Shown here piece by piece: positions 42,324 through 55,871 of a DNA stretch of 64,000 nucleotides (positions are counted from its first letter, which is position 1; each line of letters opens with the position of its first letter). The position numbers and the translations under genes are program-made. The notes under the pieces were generated by a model. The model saw only the letters and a list, made by a program, of their open reading frames with translations. It was not told the DNA's origin and searched no databases. The DNA comes from Tuctoria greenei (lineage: Eukaryota > Streptophyta > Magnoliopsida > Poales > Poaceae): the NCBI GenBank assembly GCA_036927565.1, contig JAYESD010000010.1, forward strand, positions 43,083,298-43,147,297, given 5' to 3'.

Positions 42324-44068
42324 ATGGTGAACTCTACCGCCGCTTCAAATGGACCGGCTGCACAAGTCGTTGGTGGAAATCCCTCCAATGCTCAGCAGCC
42401 AGCCAACGTTGTCCCGGTCGTTCCACAATCACCACCACCTGCTGCAGGAGCAAACACTGGACAACAGGATAGTGACTTCGCATCGGTCATGGAATCGACG
42501 AAAAACCTGAAGAACGCGTTGAATGCAGCGCATACTCTTCTTCAACGTCCTCCAGCGTCGGGAACCCTTCCGGTCGCGCTGGAACAACGACGCGCTGACG
42601 TAGGTCATCTGGTTGCAGCCATAACCACTGTGCTCAACAACATAGGTCTGCTCCATGTAGGGCAGGCACCTTCACCAAATAGGACCATGTCTGGAAGACT
42701 TGGTCCTATGGCGTCGCAGCCCAGGAGACGTGCGCCCTCTCAGCACGTGACGTCTCTGCCCACCGGGGCTCGTCATACTCATATGACGTCAAGGCTCCCG
42801 ACTCAAGACCTTCGGTCGGAGCTCGACCGCCGGTACATGAGGCAGGATGGCTGCATCAACATTGAGCGTAGTCGCGAGAGGCGACTTGCTCGTGAAAACC
42901 CTTCTCCTCTCGGAGTAGGAGGCGGCTGTTCGGTTCTCACCATGCATCTCCGCATGGTGGATGGCCACCCAAGTTCCAACCTCATTTGTTGGAGAAATAC
43001 GACGAAACAGTCAATCCCGCCGAGTTTCTGCAAATCTACTCCGCCGCCATCCTCGCGGCTGGAGGGAATGAGGTTGTCATTGCCAACTACTTTTTCGTGG
43101 CTTTGACTGGGACTACAAGGTCCTGGTTTATGAGCTTACCCCCTAACTCCATCTACAGTTGGGGGGGAACTATGTCGCTAGTTCACCGCCAACTTTGGGA
43201 GCTCCTACACCTGGCCTGGCACCGAGCTCGAGCTCTTCGCCGTACAACAAAAGTCGGGAGAATCACTGAGATCTTTCAACCAACGATTCTCTCAGGTACA
43301 GAAAACTATACCGTCTATCTTCAACGCTTCTGTCATGGTTGCATTCTGACAGGGAGTTTTAGAAAAGAAGATGTTGGAGAAGCTGACAACTAAGGATGTC
43401 AGAAGCGTCATGGAACTCTTCAGCCTGGCTGACAAATGTGTCAGAGCTGCGGAGGGTCATGAGATGCACTCCAAACTAGTTGTAATGGCTGGTCAATCTG
43501 CCTCCAAAGCCAAAGCTACTGCCAGTGGTAGTGGCAAAAAGAAAAAGAAGTCAAGTGTCAAGAAGAAGTCACTTGTCGGCACACCTAGAACTGCCACTAC
43601 AAAGCACCTGGTGGTAGGGGGCCATGCCTCAACAAGCGACCTCAACCACAAATCCACAGACCATAATCTTGAAGACTGTCACGAAGTCAAGCAGCTTGTT
43701 GAATGCAACAACAAGCGTCAATACGAAACCCCTTTCCGCCAGCGGGAAGGAAAGCAAAAAGTCGACGAAGCTCCGTCCGATCAGGAGCTAGGCTTCCAAG
43801 ATGCCAAGAAGGCGTTAAAGGCGGTCGAAAACACGGTCAACGACTCTGACACCAACTTCGACGACGAACATTGGAAGACTCTCCATACGATGTATAGAGG
43901 GTCCTGGAACATCACTTCTCGACGCATTCTAAAAACTATGCATCAGATGATGGCTGCTGCTGCTCCCAACGCCAAGGCGAAACCTCATCGGAAGTGGATG
44001 GACACTCGCATCACCTTCAATGCTTTGGACTGTCCGAAGAATATAGTAGGAGCTAGACAATTGCCCTG
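42324..44068 (+). pseudogene. gag: Tat2 Gag, broken
   Basis: It starts MVNSTAASNGPAAQ. The middle preserves NYFFVALTGTTRSWFMSLPP. Several indels between 42990 and 43380 shift the frame. The C-terminal part (43371-44068) is open and Lys-rich with GSGKKKKKSSVKKKS. Homologous to Tat1 14610-16380. Confidence 0.82.
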
Positions 44069-44530
44069 ATGGTCTCCCCGACTATCAACAATATCCAGCT
44101 CTTCTATGTGTTGGTAGATGGAGGTGTGACTCTCAACCTGATCAGCTTCGCAGCCTTTGTGAAGCTCCATCTCAGCCTCTCGAACCTCAGGCCCTCATGC
44201 CCATTCTTCGGAGTGGGTCCAGGATCTATCACACCTCTCAGGTCTGTCACTCTCCCGGTGACCTTCGGGACACTGGAGAATCACGGGTTCGAGAAGTTGG
44301 TGTTTGATGTGGCACACATCAACCTTCCCTTCAACGCAATCCTAGGCAGGCTAGCCTTGTATAGGTTCATGGTGGTGGCCCACTATGGCTACCTAGTGTT
44401 GAAGATGCCAACTCCGTCAGGTGTCCTCCGGATCCAAGGAGATCGCACCGCTGGAGTCACTATGCTGGAAAAACTTCATGCGTTTGCAACAGCACAAGAA
44501 GATGAATTAGGCAAGGAGCAATCTGCTTAG
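44069..44530 (+). pseudogene. Tat2 protease domain
   Basis: Open 153-codon stretch with VLVDGGVTLNLISFAAF and INLPFNAILGRLALYRF. Same DGG active-site form as Tat1. It ends at TAG 44528; the downstream linker is in the same frame but has further stops. Confidence 0.8.
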
Positions 44531-45510
44531 CAACCACCGAGCTTGCACTAGTGCGGCTCAACCTCTGCACCTCGTGTGCAGCCAAGCGGCGACACTAACA
44601 TTCCCGTCAAAGTCGTCCAAATCGGTTCTGATGCCGCTCAGACCACTCGTATATCAGGAGGTCTGGGTGATAAATAGGAACTTGCACTCGTCACTTTCCT
44701 CCGGGCAAATGTCGACGTGTTTGCATGGCAACCGTCACATATGCCTGGGATCCCCATGGAGGTAATCAAGCACCATCTGAAGATCTACCCCAACGCACGA
44801 CCTATACAATAGAAGCCCTCGAAGATATCTGTTGAGCGGCATAACTTCATTTGAGAATAAGTTAAAAAACTGCTTGATGCTGGATTCATTCGGGAGGTTC
44901 ATCATCCACGACGGCTAGCAAACCTAGTCGTCATACCAAAGGCCGACGGGAAGCTTCGGATGTGCATCGACTACATCACTTTGAATAAGGCATGTACAAA
45001 AGACCCCTTTCCACTACCAAGAATAGATCAGATATTGGATTCTACCTCTGGCTGTTAGCTTTTATGTTTCTTAGACGCATACTATGGATTTAATGAAATT
45101 CCAATATCTAAGGAAGATGAAGAGCACACTGCTTTCATTACAGTAGATGGTCTCTACTACTACACGGCAATGCCTTATGGTCTAAAAAATGCACTCTAAA
45201 CCTTTGTGCGAGCTATGCACACAACCTTTAGGGAGCTCATTCGGGACCTAGTGGAAGTCTACGTCAATGACATCGTTGTCAAGCTGAAGAACAAAAACTC
45301 ACTCCTCGACAACCTTCAATCCGTCTTCGACAAGCTGCGCGTGATGCACACGAAGTTCAACCCTGACAAGTGTGTCTTTGGGGTTAACTTCGGAAAGCTT
45401 CTTGGTTTCTTGGTGACTCATCGAGGAATTGAATCAAATCCAGCGAAGATAAGAGCCATCGAAGCGATGTGGCCTCCAGCCCGCATCAAGGATGCACAAA
45501 AGCTTACTGG
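44531..45510 (+). pseudogene. pol: Tat2 RT, heavily mutated
   Basis: It carries ISGGLGDK then TAG (44675-44677, also in Tat1), FLRANVDVFAWQPS, MCIDYITLNKAC, YYTAMPYGLKNA, and YVND (45260-45271) in place of catalytic YVDD. It has many nonsense codons, including TAG at 44810 where Tat1 has CAG. SIRE2 is inserted at KLTGC. Confidence 0.85.
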
Positions 45511-45515
45511 GTGTC

Positions 45516-47124
45516 TGAAAGTTGCCAAGAGGGGGGGGGGGTGAATGGGCTAATCGACCTGAAATGACTTAATAAAACGAGATCACAACTTAGGGGGCAC
45601 CTACAAGGAAAACCTAAAAAGAGTTTCTAACAGGTTTTAGTTGGATTTTCGTGATGTGAAAAGTGTTAGGATGATTCAGTGAACCTTAACAAGTTGTATA
45701 GCAAGTATGAAGCTAAGGATCATAGTGAAACAAGAATGATGAACAAAAATGGTAAAGCTAACCCTAGAAGCAATGTGCGATAAATGAAAGCGAAGTACAC
45801 AAGGGATACAAGGATTTTATCCCGAGGTTTGATCCCACACAAGGATCTACGTCCCCGTTGAGGAGTCCACGAAGGACCGGGTTCAACAACCCTTCCCTCA
45901 CCGAGTTTGCCACAAGGGCCAAACCGGTTCTCCACTATCACAAGGGTGAATACAAGATTCGTTGGGGCTTCTCACAATCTGAGGCTCCCACCACAAATAT
46001 GATCACAAATCACAAAGAACAACTCAAGCCACAGATCACAAAGATTCAACAAGTGCAAGAGATCAAACCGAGAGCCTAGAGCGGTGTTCTTCCTCTTCTT
46101 CACCTCACCAAACCCTAATCCACACAAGAATTAGTTTTAGAGGGAAGGTAGGCAAGAAGGAGGCTTTTGAAGGCTCAAAGTTTGCTGTGGCGGCGCTAGG
46201 GTTTCAAAGCTATTCAAATGAATCCGGGGATCCTCTATTTATAGAGGATCCCAACCCATACTACTGACCTCAGCAGATGAGCGGACTAGTCCGGCCTATG
46301 GCCCGGACTAGTCCGGCCTTTGGGACCACTGACGTCCCTGACACTGCCACACTGCGCGGCAATCATCACACTACCCGCCAAAAATCAAATTCAAACGGTC
46401 ACTTCATAATGGACTAGTCTGGTCCAGACCAGACTAGTCCGATCTCCCACAGAACCTTTTGTTCCGTGTGAAAAAGGACTAGTCTGGAGACCACAAACTA
46501 GTTCGGCCCCCACGACGGACTAGTCCAGCCTCCCAGACTTAGTCGCTGAAGCACCTAACTCTCACCAATCCGGACTAGTCCGGCCCCCGGGGCGGACTAG
46601 TCCGATCTCAGTCAGGACCTCTTGGTCCGGACTAAAACGGACAAGTCTGGGGTTTTGGGACTTAGTCCCAAAAACCCACTCCATGATTACCCCAGACTAG
46701 TCCGTCCCACTACGGACTAGTCCAAAGTTAGTCAGACCCTTCTGGTCTGCCTGAAAACGGACTAGTCTAGCTAGGAGCGGACTAGTACGGCCACCAGCAC
46801 GGACTAGTCCGGCCACTCCTGCCAGACTACTCTAACACTCTTCTCTCAATAGGTTTTGATCTCTAAACCGCTTTGAGCTCCCAACTTGATCTCAATGCAC
46901 TTTACGCACACATCCTCATACATATATGGCTGGTCTAAACTCGACACTCTAGAAACCCTAGTTTCTTCTTTTCGAGTCGACACCGCCGTTTTCATCCTTT
47001 TCCTTTTTGAGGGTTTGTGATTCTACTTGAGTCCACACCTGTGCTTAAGATCACTGAGCTCATTAGTTACTTAATTGTCGTCATCAATCATCCAAAACCC
47101 ACGGGGATCCTAGAGGCACTTTCA
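45516..47124 (-). repeat. SIRE2 3' LTR
   Basis: 1609 bp. On the plus strand it starts TGAAAGTTGCC with an 11-base G run. It has palindromes CGGACTAGTCCG and variants at 46280-46820 and the TATA inverted repeat at 46227-46252. It lacks two palindrome units present in the 5' LTR near 55948-55982. Confidence 0.92.
46227..46252 (-). promoter_or_regulatory. SIRE2 3' LTR TATA box in inverted repeat
   Basis: Arms GGGATCCTC and GAGGATCCC (9/9) enclose TATAAATA on the minus strand. Same structure at 56615-56640. Confidence 0.8.
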
Positions 47125-47125
47125 A

Positions 47126-47525
47126 TCTCCCCCTTTTTGGTGACTGATGACAACACATTAAGTCTTCAACATATAAGAGTATAAAATTTGGTTTTCATAA
47201 TGTGCGGGTGTATGAGTGACTCCCCCTCAATGAATGCATCATAAAAAGAAGATTGAGGAAGTCCTTCATACACACACGCGTTATGGTGGGGTGCCTACGT
47301 GTTGTGCTCAGCATTTGTGACAAGACATATTAAATATGAATATGATTAAAAGATAGACATTCAAAGCGTCATATTGATATTAAACAATCAAAACATAGTC
47401 TTGCACAAATTTAAACATTCGAAATGACATATATATTACATTAATAAGTGCAACATGTCCAAGGATTCAACAAAATAAAGAGCTAACCCCTCTAACTCTA
47501 ACACCCCCTCTAACTCTCCCCCTTT
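47126..47525 (-). other. SIRE2 multiple polypurine tracts
   Basis: On the minus strand, purine tracts with GGGGGAG cores occur at 47126-47138 (next to the LTR), 47220-47230 and 47515-47525, matching the SIRE1 series. Confidence 0.75.
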
Positions 47526-47577
47526 GGCATCAAGACACCAAAAAAGAAAAGAAGAAGGGAACAACAAGACCTATCAA

Positions 47578-49404
47578 CTAGTCATCGTCCTCCTCACTAC
47601 CGGCCGCCTCATCACTCTCCGAGGCCTGCGGATCCTCGTAGTCCTCATCGTCGTCGTCGGAGACCCGTGCCAAGGGAGCCGCCTGGGAAGAGCTCCTATC
47701 CTCATGAAACTGGGCGAGCTCATCGGCGGTGAAGTCGAGGAACAGAATGATCTCGCCATCTCTTTCCTCCAGAGGGGACATGGGGACCTCAAGCTTGTCG
47801 CACACGGCCTTGAGGTACTTCTCTTGACGTTTGTGCGCCTGCTGATTGCGGACTTCTTGCTTCCGGTAGGAGGTGAAGATGGCCTAGAAGCACTTGAAGA
47901 AAGCGCTCATTGACTGAGGCGGAGGTGGAGATGGAGGTGCGACAGGGCGAGGTGCTGGCATCCCCGGATGAGAGGGAGGCTCCGCATTCTTCCGACGCGG
48001 AGGAGGTGACACAGAAGGTGGCGTCTGTGGATGAAGCGGGCGATGAGTGACATCCTTGACAAAGGTCAAACCAGACACCTTTTTGATTAGACACATAATG
48101 TATGGTGCATACCCACAAGCACGATTAGGGGTGTGCGAGATGTTGAAGATGTCATCGAAGATGTAGTCGACGAGATTGAACTTCTCATTACCATCAAAAA
48201 GAAGGAGCAGGTGCCTTAGGCTGCCTTGGATCACCCCTGCATCACCATCCTTGGGTGCTATGGTCCTCCTCAGAATCTGGTTCAGGATGCTATAAAATGG
48301 TTTGATGTTGCGAGCAAGCCCTGGCTCATAGGACACATGGCTGGGGTACATGTAGTCCATATGATCTTTGTCTACGGCCTTGAGGTTAGAAATAATGATC
48401 TCATGATCCAAGTGAGCCTCAAGTCCGAGAATCTTGGCAAACTCCGCAAAGGTGACTGAGTACTGCTCCCCATGAGTCATCCAAATGATCTGTCTATCAC
48501 CTTGAGTGGTGAAGTAGATGGTAGAGTAAAACTGCAGGATGACCTCAACATTCCAGTTATATTTGAATTCCATGATGTCCTTGAGCACATGACGCTCAGA
48601 AGCCTCAATGACTGCATCAAAAGCAGAGTGCTGCTTCTGGGCCATATAGTCCCAGTCAACCCATTGAGCTTCAATCACAGGCTTCTTCATCGTCTGGTAG
48701 ACGAGACGATAGTAGTCACAATGGAAGTCGCACCAAAACCTCGGGTCGGTGGTGCTCCTTTCATACTTGTAGACTCTTTGAGTTTGCAATTTCCTTGCCT
48801 TGTCCGCTCCTTTCCCATGGAAGACATTTGCAGCCAACTCACGCCGCCGATTAGGGTTCCTTTCAGGAGTTTGTACCTCCAAGGGGCCAATGGATTTGGC
48901 CTGCCCCTTCTACTTTATGACCACGCCCTTGGCCTTCTTAGCCGGAACCTTCACAGAGGGCTTCTTTTTCTTGGGCTCTACAGGAGCCGGAGCCTTGCCC
49001 TTCTTTGGATCTCTCTCGATCCGGTGGTCAGCAAACTCATCGTGGGCTTGCTCCTTGGCCCTTTCTTGCTCTCCAACTGTCACTAACTTCTTCCGCTTAG
49101 AGACTTGTGCTGCGACAGACTGAGAGTTGTGTGCTTCTCGCTCTTCTCGCTTCTTCTTTCGAAGCTCCTTGCGGGACTCCTCCATGGCACGAGTCAATGC
49201 CTCATCCTCATTGTAGGCCGTAGCTGCGTCCTTAGACACTGTGAGGACTTTCTGTTGCTTGGCTGTTTTTCCTCTCTCTCGCTGCTCGAGGTGCTTCTTA
49301 GCAGCCTCAACCTCTGCCCGTGCCCGTTCTTCACCAAGGCGAAGCTGCTTAGCCTCCCATTCGGGATCAGTGGGAGGAGAGACGGATCGGCAAGGAGCTG
49401 CCAT
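47578..49404 (-). pseudogene. SIRE2 third ORF, two in-frame stops only
   Basis: About 609 codons in one continuous frame, broken only by TAG at 48910-48912 and TAG at 47884-47886. Coiled-coil N-terminus (EAKQLRLGEERARAEVEAA), basic stretch with PKKGKAPAPVEPKKKK, conserved globular region (FWCDFHCDYYRLVY, WVDWDYMAQK, FKYNWNVEVILQFYSTIYF, GLEAHLDHEIIISNLK, NRACGYAPYIMCLIKK), Pro-rich linker and acidic tail ending EEDDD. No membrane segment. It is better preserved than in SIRE1 and gives the best view of the protein. Function unknown. Confidence 0.82.
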
Positions 49405-50288
49405 TGCTGCTGAAACAGGAAGAAAGCATAGGATACAAGGTCAATAAAGTGGAATAGTGCGAAAGAAATCATGAGAAACAGCCAAAGTTTGAGTTTGTCC
49501 TGTGTAAACCGGACTTGTCCGCCTGACACCGGACTAGTCCGGGTTACACAGGATAAACCCTAACCCTAACGGTTTTTCGAGAAATCATCGAATCAAGTCG
49601 GAATACTCCTAGGCTATGATCACAAGGGTACTAGAAACGACTTTTATGAAGAGGCACCTATCAAAAACTCTATGAATCAAGAATGAGGAAAGTTTTTGAA
49701 AAGAGAGGAATACCTCTTCAAATCTTGACAAATCGACAAGATCGGGGATGGATCGCATCGGGAATGATTGGGAAATGTATCCCACGCCTCCAAAGGGTCC
49801 AATGCACGGATTGGAATTGGTTTTTGGTGGAGGAAATTGAAAATCGCCCAAAAAGGGAGATTTTCGAGCGTGAGGAAGTGAGAGAGGCAAGTGAGAGGGA
49901 GAGGAGGGGTCGGGCCGCCTTCTTGGGGTTTAAGTCCCCAGGGGCCGGACTAGTCCGATATAAGGGCTAGACTAGTTTGGTCTGCGGACCAGACCCGGAC
50001 CAGTCTGGATGCAGATTTGTCTGGCCATAGGGCGGACTAGTCCGGTCCTGAAAGGTTGAAAACATATATATTGGAGTTTTAGCCAATATAGTTGATGCTT
50101 TTGGACATATTACCACAACAAAACTTTATGAATATGGTCAGTAAGCAATCAACAATCAAAATATGACCATAACTCACAAAGTCAATAGTTTTTCAAATGT
50201 TTTGGAGAAAATCGAGATAGAGATGATTTTTTCAAACACATGCATTCTTTTGAATAAGGTGTAAAGTAAACATTCAGATGTGCATGTT
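49405..50288 (-). promoter_or_regulatory. SIRE2 ORF3 upstream region with leader intron
   Basis: On the minus strand: TATA-like CAATATATATG (50062-50072), palindromes (49935-50045), CT-rich leader (about 49870-49910), donor GAG^GTATTCC (intron starts 49713), then acceptor TTCCTGTTTCAG (ending 49410) six bases before the ORF3 ATG. The intron would be 304 nt. Palindromes also lie inside the intron (49509-49540). It matches the SIRE1 layout. Confidence 0.62.
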
Positions 50289-53200
50289 TCAAGCCACATT
50301 TCGAGAATCTAAGATATTGAGCTCATTCCTAAGCTCACAGAAACGCTTCTCATCTAGGGGCTTGGTGAATATATCGACTAGTTGGTTCTCGGTTCTTACA
50401 TGGGAAATCACTATATCCCCCTTCAAGGAATGATCTCTCAAGAAGTGGTGCCTAATATTGATGTGCTTTGTCCTCGAATGCTCAACCGGATTATGGGCTA
50501 TTTTGATGGCGCTCTCATTGTCACATAGGAGTGGAATATGGCGCAAGTTTATACCATAATCCCTTAGAGTTTGTCGCATCCAAAGAAGTTGTGCACAACA
50601 ACTTCTGGCTGCGACATACTCCACTTCGGATGTGGAAAGAGCAATGGAGTTTTGTTTCTTTGAGGACCAAGACCCTAAGGATCTACCAAGAATTGACATG
50701 TCTCGGATGTTCTCTTTCTATCAACTTTGCACCCCGCATAATACGCATCAGAGTAGCCAATGAGGTTAAACTTGGATCCTTTGGGGTACCAAAGTCCTAG
50801 GCTAGGTGTGTGAACTAAATATCTAAGAATTCTCTTAACGGCGGTCAAATGACACACCTTAGGTGCAACTTGAAAACGTGCACACATACACAGACTAAGC
50901 ATAATATCGGGTCTAGATGCACAAAGATATAACGAAGAACCAATCATAGAACGATATACCTTTTGGTCCACACTTGAACCATCTTCGTTGAGGTCTAGAT
51001 GTCCATTAGCCGCCATTGGAGTCTTGATGGGTTTGGCCTTGTCCATGTCAAACTTCTTTAATATGTCTTGAGTGTACTTTGTTTGACTTATGAACGTGCC
51101 TTCTTTGAGTTGCTTGACTTGGAAACCCAAAAAGAACTTCGACTCCCCCATCATGGACATCTCAAATCTCTCTGTCATTATCTTAGAAAACTCATCACAA
51201 AACACTTTGTTAGTAGAACCAAATATGATGTCATTGACATATATTTGGCACACAAAGAGATCATCATTAAAGAACTTTGTAAAGAAAGTATAGTCAGCTT
51301 TTCCTATCTTAAAACCATTTTGAATCAAAAAGTCTCTAAGGAACTCGTACCAAGATCTAGGAGCTTGTTTGAGGCTATAGAGAGCCTTACATAATTTGAA
51401 GACATGGTTTGGGAAGTCTTGGTCTTCAAAACCCGACGGTTGCTCCACATAGACTTCCATCTTGATTGGACCATTTAGGAACACACTCTTGACGTCCATT
51501 TGGTAGAGATTAAAGTCATGGTGAGTAGCAAAGTCAAGTACTATACGAATTGACTCTAGCCTAGCTACGTGTGCAAAGATTTTATCAAAATACAAAACTT
51601 CGACTTGTGAGTACCCCTTGGACACAAGTCCTGCCTTGTTCCTTGTCACCACACCATGCTCATCTTGCTTGTTGCGGAACACCCACTTGGTACCCACAAC
51701 ATTTGCCCTTGGACGCTTGACAAGCTCCCAAACTTTGTTCCTCTCAAAGTTGTTGAGCTCCTCTTGCATGCCCACCACCCAATCCGGGTCTCTCAATGCG
51801 TCTTCAACCTTATGAGGCTCCAAAGAAGAGACAAATGAGTAATGTTCACAAAAGTTAGCAACATGAGAATGAGTGGTTACCCCTTTTGTAATGTCTCCTA
51901 GAATGTTGTCAACGGGGTGATCCCGTTGAACACTTTGATGCACACGAGGATGTGGAGGTTGAACTCTTGAGTCATCATCATCCCCTTCTTCTTCTTGGTC
52001 TCCCCCTTGATGTATGCTTCTCTCTTGACTTTTGTCTTCTTGATCATGTTGAGGTGCCACTTGTCCATCTTCAACTTGGTAAGGTGGGGGATGACTTGCA
52101 TCATCTTGTGGTTGATCACTTGAGCTTTGAGGTTGTTCTTGTGGACGAATATCTCCAAGTGCCATCCTCCTAAGAGCTTCTTGTGGAGAGTCTTCTTGAT
52201 CTAACATACTTTGATCAACTTGCTCCACTTGGGATCCATTAGTTTCATCAAACACCACGTCGCATGCTATTTCAACAATCGCGGAGGATTTGTTGAAGAC
52301 ACGGTAGGCGTGGGTGTTTGAATCATAACCAAGCAAGAAACCTTCATCGAAATTTGAAGCGAACTTCGAAGTCCAAGGCTTCTTGTTAAGAATATAGCAT
52401 TTGCTCCCAAAGACACGAAAGTAAGAGACATTGGATTTCTTACCAACTAGAAGCTCGTAGGGGGTCTTCTTGAGGAGGCGGTGGTGGTACAATCGGTTGA
52501 CGGCGTGGATAACGGTGTTAACCGCCTCCGCCCAAAACCGGTCTGATGTCTTGTACTCATCAAGCATCATCCTTGACATCTCAATGAGTTTCCTATTCTT
52601 CCATTCCGCCACCCCATTTTGTTGAGGGGAGTAGGGGACGAAAAATTCATGCTTGATGCCCTCCTCATTCAAGAACTCTTCCACTTGAGTGTTCTTGAAC
52701 TCGATGCCGTTGTCGCTTATTATAGCATTGATTCTTGATGTGAACTCATTTTGAGCTCTCCTCAAGAACCTCTTTAGGACACCATGAGTCTCACCCTTAT
52801 CATGCAAGAAAAATACCCAAGTGAAACGAGAAAAATCATCAACAATAACAAGACCATATTTGTTACCGCAAATGCTAATGTAGGTTATTGGCCCAAAAAG
52901 GTCCATGTGTAGCAGTTCCAAAGGCCTTGTCGTCATCATGATATTCTTGTGCGGGTGTTGAGCTCCTACTTTCTTCCCGGCTTGGCAAGCGCTACATGGC
53001 CTATCTTTTTCAAACACAACATCCTTCAAGCCATAGATGTGCTCGCCCTTAAGAAGCTTTTGTAAGTTCCTCATTCCAACATGGGCTAGCCTTCTATGCC
53101 AAAGCCATCCCATGTTGGTTTCCGCCATTAAGCATGTGTCAAGTTGGACTTTATCCGCGGTAAAATCCACAAGATAAATCTTTCCTTTGAGCACACACTT

Positions 53201-53524
53201 AAAAGCGATTGAGTCATCACTTCTCCTAAGGATGCTCACACCCTCATTAGTAAAACACAATTATAACCTTTGTCACATAGTTGTGACATGGATAAAAGGT
53301 TATAGTCTAAAGAATCAACATGCAAAACGTGAGAAATAGTATGTTGGGGAGAAATAGCAATTTTATCGGAGCCAAGGATTTTCCCTTGGCTATTGTCCCC
53401 GAAGATGATCCCTTTACTTGGATCATCGTTTTCTTCATACTCCACGAACATCTTTCTCTCTTCGGTCATGTGGTTGGTGCATCCACTATCGAGCACTCAT
53501 TTGGATCCACCGGAGGAGTATGCC
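50289..53524 (-). pseudogene. pol: SIRE2 Pol
   Basis: Protease LDSGCTNHM, GAG-pre-integrase LWHRRLAHVGMRNLQKLL, integrase HMDLFGP, SDNGIEF and NGVAEWKN, RT WVFRNKQDEHG, and RNase H YSDAYYAG to ADIF-type end. Lesions: TGA for the Trp before LDSG, a one-base deletion near 53255, a frameshift near 50690, and catalytic YVDD changed to YVND (51230-51241). It keeps the C-terminal KRFCELRNELNILDSRNVA that SIRE1 lost. Confidence 0.9.
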
Positions 53525-53536
53525 TACAAAACAAGA

Positions 53537-55819
53537 TTATGCCTTCCTTTTAGGTACCCAAGCGGAGTTGGGTCCTTTGACATTAGTAGTGAGGCACTTG
53601 GGCACCCACACACAAGGCTTGGGGCTCTTTCGGAGTGGCACAACATATTTAGCAAAGACTTTGCCATACTTGTTCCTCATTAGAACATAAGATGCATCAA
53701 AATCATGAAAGAGAGGATGTGGTTCAGTTTTAGGCATATTGTTGCTAGTTGGAATGTTCTTCCCGATTTTAGTTGGGGATGTGCTTCCTTGACAAAGACA
53801 ATCAAGTCTTTGCCATACTTGTAGGTTTTAGCATTTTGCTTTCCGCCTCTAGTATAACCAAGACCATCTTTTACATAGGGAGATCTTGTGTTGGTGTATG
53901 CACTTCGTGCATACGCCACCTTCTCTTTGTCAAAGATGCCACCCTTAGGTGCTTGTTTGCCTCGAGTCAACTTAAGCTCATCATTTAATTTAAGAATCAA
54001 GTTTGAGCATTTGCAAGTGGAGATTGTTTCGGATGCAACCTTTGAGGAGGATGAGCTTTTGGAGGAAGAGGCTACATTAGTCTTGAGGGACTCAACTTGA
54101 GTTTCAAGAATCTTGTTAACTTTTGCCAAGTTGCCAAGTTGCCAAGTTCATCCTTGAGCCCAATGGTTGTCTCCTCAAGACTTGAGCATGTTTTCTTGCT
54201 TAGAGCAAGTTCATGCTCTAATGCCTTGCTATTCTCTCTCTCAAGCTCAAGGAGCTCAATGAGATCTTGACATCTCTCCTTTTCATGGATAAGCATGTCC
54301 TCTTGCCTATGTATGAGCTCCTCCTTCTCAAAAATTTTATCTGAGAGCAATTTCATTCTACGCAAAGTGCTCTTACTTATATCCTTAAACATGAGTTCAT
54401 TTTCACTAGGACTATCAAATTCATCATGAGAGGATATGGAGGAGGATGAGCTAGAAGTAACCTTTCTCCTTCCTTCTTTCGCCATGAGGCAAGTTGGCTT
54501 GTGGTCGTTGAGGTTGGGGAAAACCTTGCTTCCCTTGGAGCTCCTCCCGATGGCTATGGTTGCCACCTTCTCCTCGTCTTCGGAGGAGGAATCATCGTTA
54601 GAGTCCCATTCCTTGCCCAAGTGAGCATGACCGGAGGGCCTCTTCTTCTTGAATAACTTCTTTTCTTGAGGCTTGCCCTCCTTCTTCTTCTTGCCCTCTT
54701 CATGTGGGCAATCCACAATGAAGTGCTCGTACTCGCCCCAGTTGTAGCAAGCTCTCTTTGTTTTGGGCTTTGCTTTTTCCTTGCCCTTGCTCTCGTGGTT
54801 GTATCCTCCTTTCCTTCTCCTCATCATCCTCTTGAACTTGTTGATGAAGAGGGCCTCTTCCTCATCGGTGTCGAGACTCTCCTCATCATCTTCTTTTTTC
54901 TCTTTTGAGGAGGATGTCGCTTTGAGTGCAACATCCTTCATCTTCAAGGCGGTGAACCTTTGGAGGTCGTTGTAGAAGAGCGCCTCCTTCTCCATGATCT
55001 CGTGGTTGATGATCCTTCCTAGAACCTCCTCCGGGGTCATTTGAGCAAACCCCATGCTTTCTCGTATCATGGAGCATGGAGAGACGTTTCTAGGCATGAA
55101 TGCGCGAATCATACTCTTCACCACCTCGTGGTCCGTCCACTTGGTGCAGCCATAAGATCTACTCTTGTTGATCAGCAGCTTTAGGCGGTTGTACATCTCC
55201 TGGGGAGATTCACCATCCATAATGGCGAACCTCCCGAGCTCTCCTTCAATAAGCTCAATCTTCGCCTCCTTCATGACTCGGTTGCCTTCATGAGCTGTCT
55301 TGAGGGTGTCCAAAATATCCTTGGCCACCTCAAGTCCATCTACTCGGTTGAACTCATCTCTTGAGAGAGACGAGATGATCACTCCGGCCTCTTGGGCATT
55401 GTGGTGGAGGAGCACGGCTTGCTCCGGAGTGATGTCTTCCTCATTCTTTGGGATATGCACCCCGGTCAACACAATTTTCCATAGTGAAGGATTGAGTGAC
55501 ACGAGGTGAATCTTTATGTTGTGCTTCCACATCCCGTAGTCGGTTCCATCAAATTGGGGAGGCTTCCCAAATAGGATGGAAAGGTAGTGGTTGTTGGAGA
55601 CAAGGCGTTCATAGTTGTAGCTTGTTGGTTGTAGTGGGTCGTGCCACCCGTTGCAGAGGTTGAAGTGTCAACCTTTGGAATCTTCAACTTCTCTTGAAGT
55701 TTCGCCTTGAGCTGGCGAGTCTCTTCGTCATCCATTGACTTGTCTTGGTAGACAAGCATCTCCTCTTCAGTTGCTTGGACGTCATTGGTCGAGACTTCGT
55801 CATACCCCACTTCAGCCAT
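53537..55819 (-). pseudogene. gag: SIRE2 Gag
   Basis: Homologous to SIRE1 Gag: start MAEVGYDEVSTND at 55819, gag core MWKHNIKIHLVSLNPSLWK, zinc knuckle altered (CYNWGEYEHFIVDC; the second Cys is Trp), coiled coil, end WVPKRKA at the same stop. Frameshifts near 55520, 54100 and 53710 split it. Confidence 0.88.
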
Positions 55820-55857
55820 CTTCTCTCCGAGTTGATAGACTCTTTGGGAGAGTCCTC

Positions 55858-55869
55858 GCTCTGATACCA
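55858..55869 (-). other. SIRE2 primer binding site
   Basis: Minus strand TGGTATCAGAGC, two bases from the 5' LTR. Identical to SIRE1. Confidence 0.88.
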
Positions 55870-55871
55870 AT

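Noticed and set aside
49553..49570. Telomere-like CCCTAA repeats (also near 26715)
   Set aside because: Only two to three units each, one of them in the SIRE leader-intron region shared with SIRE1 (AAACCCTAAT); too short to be an interstitial telomere.
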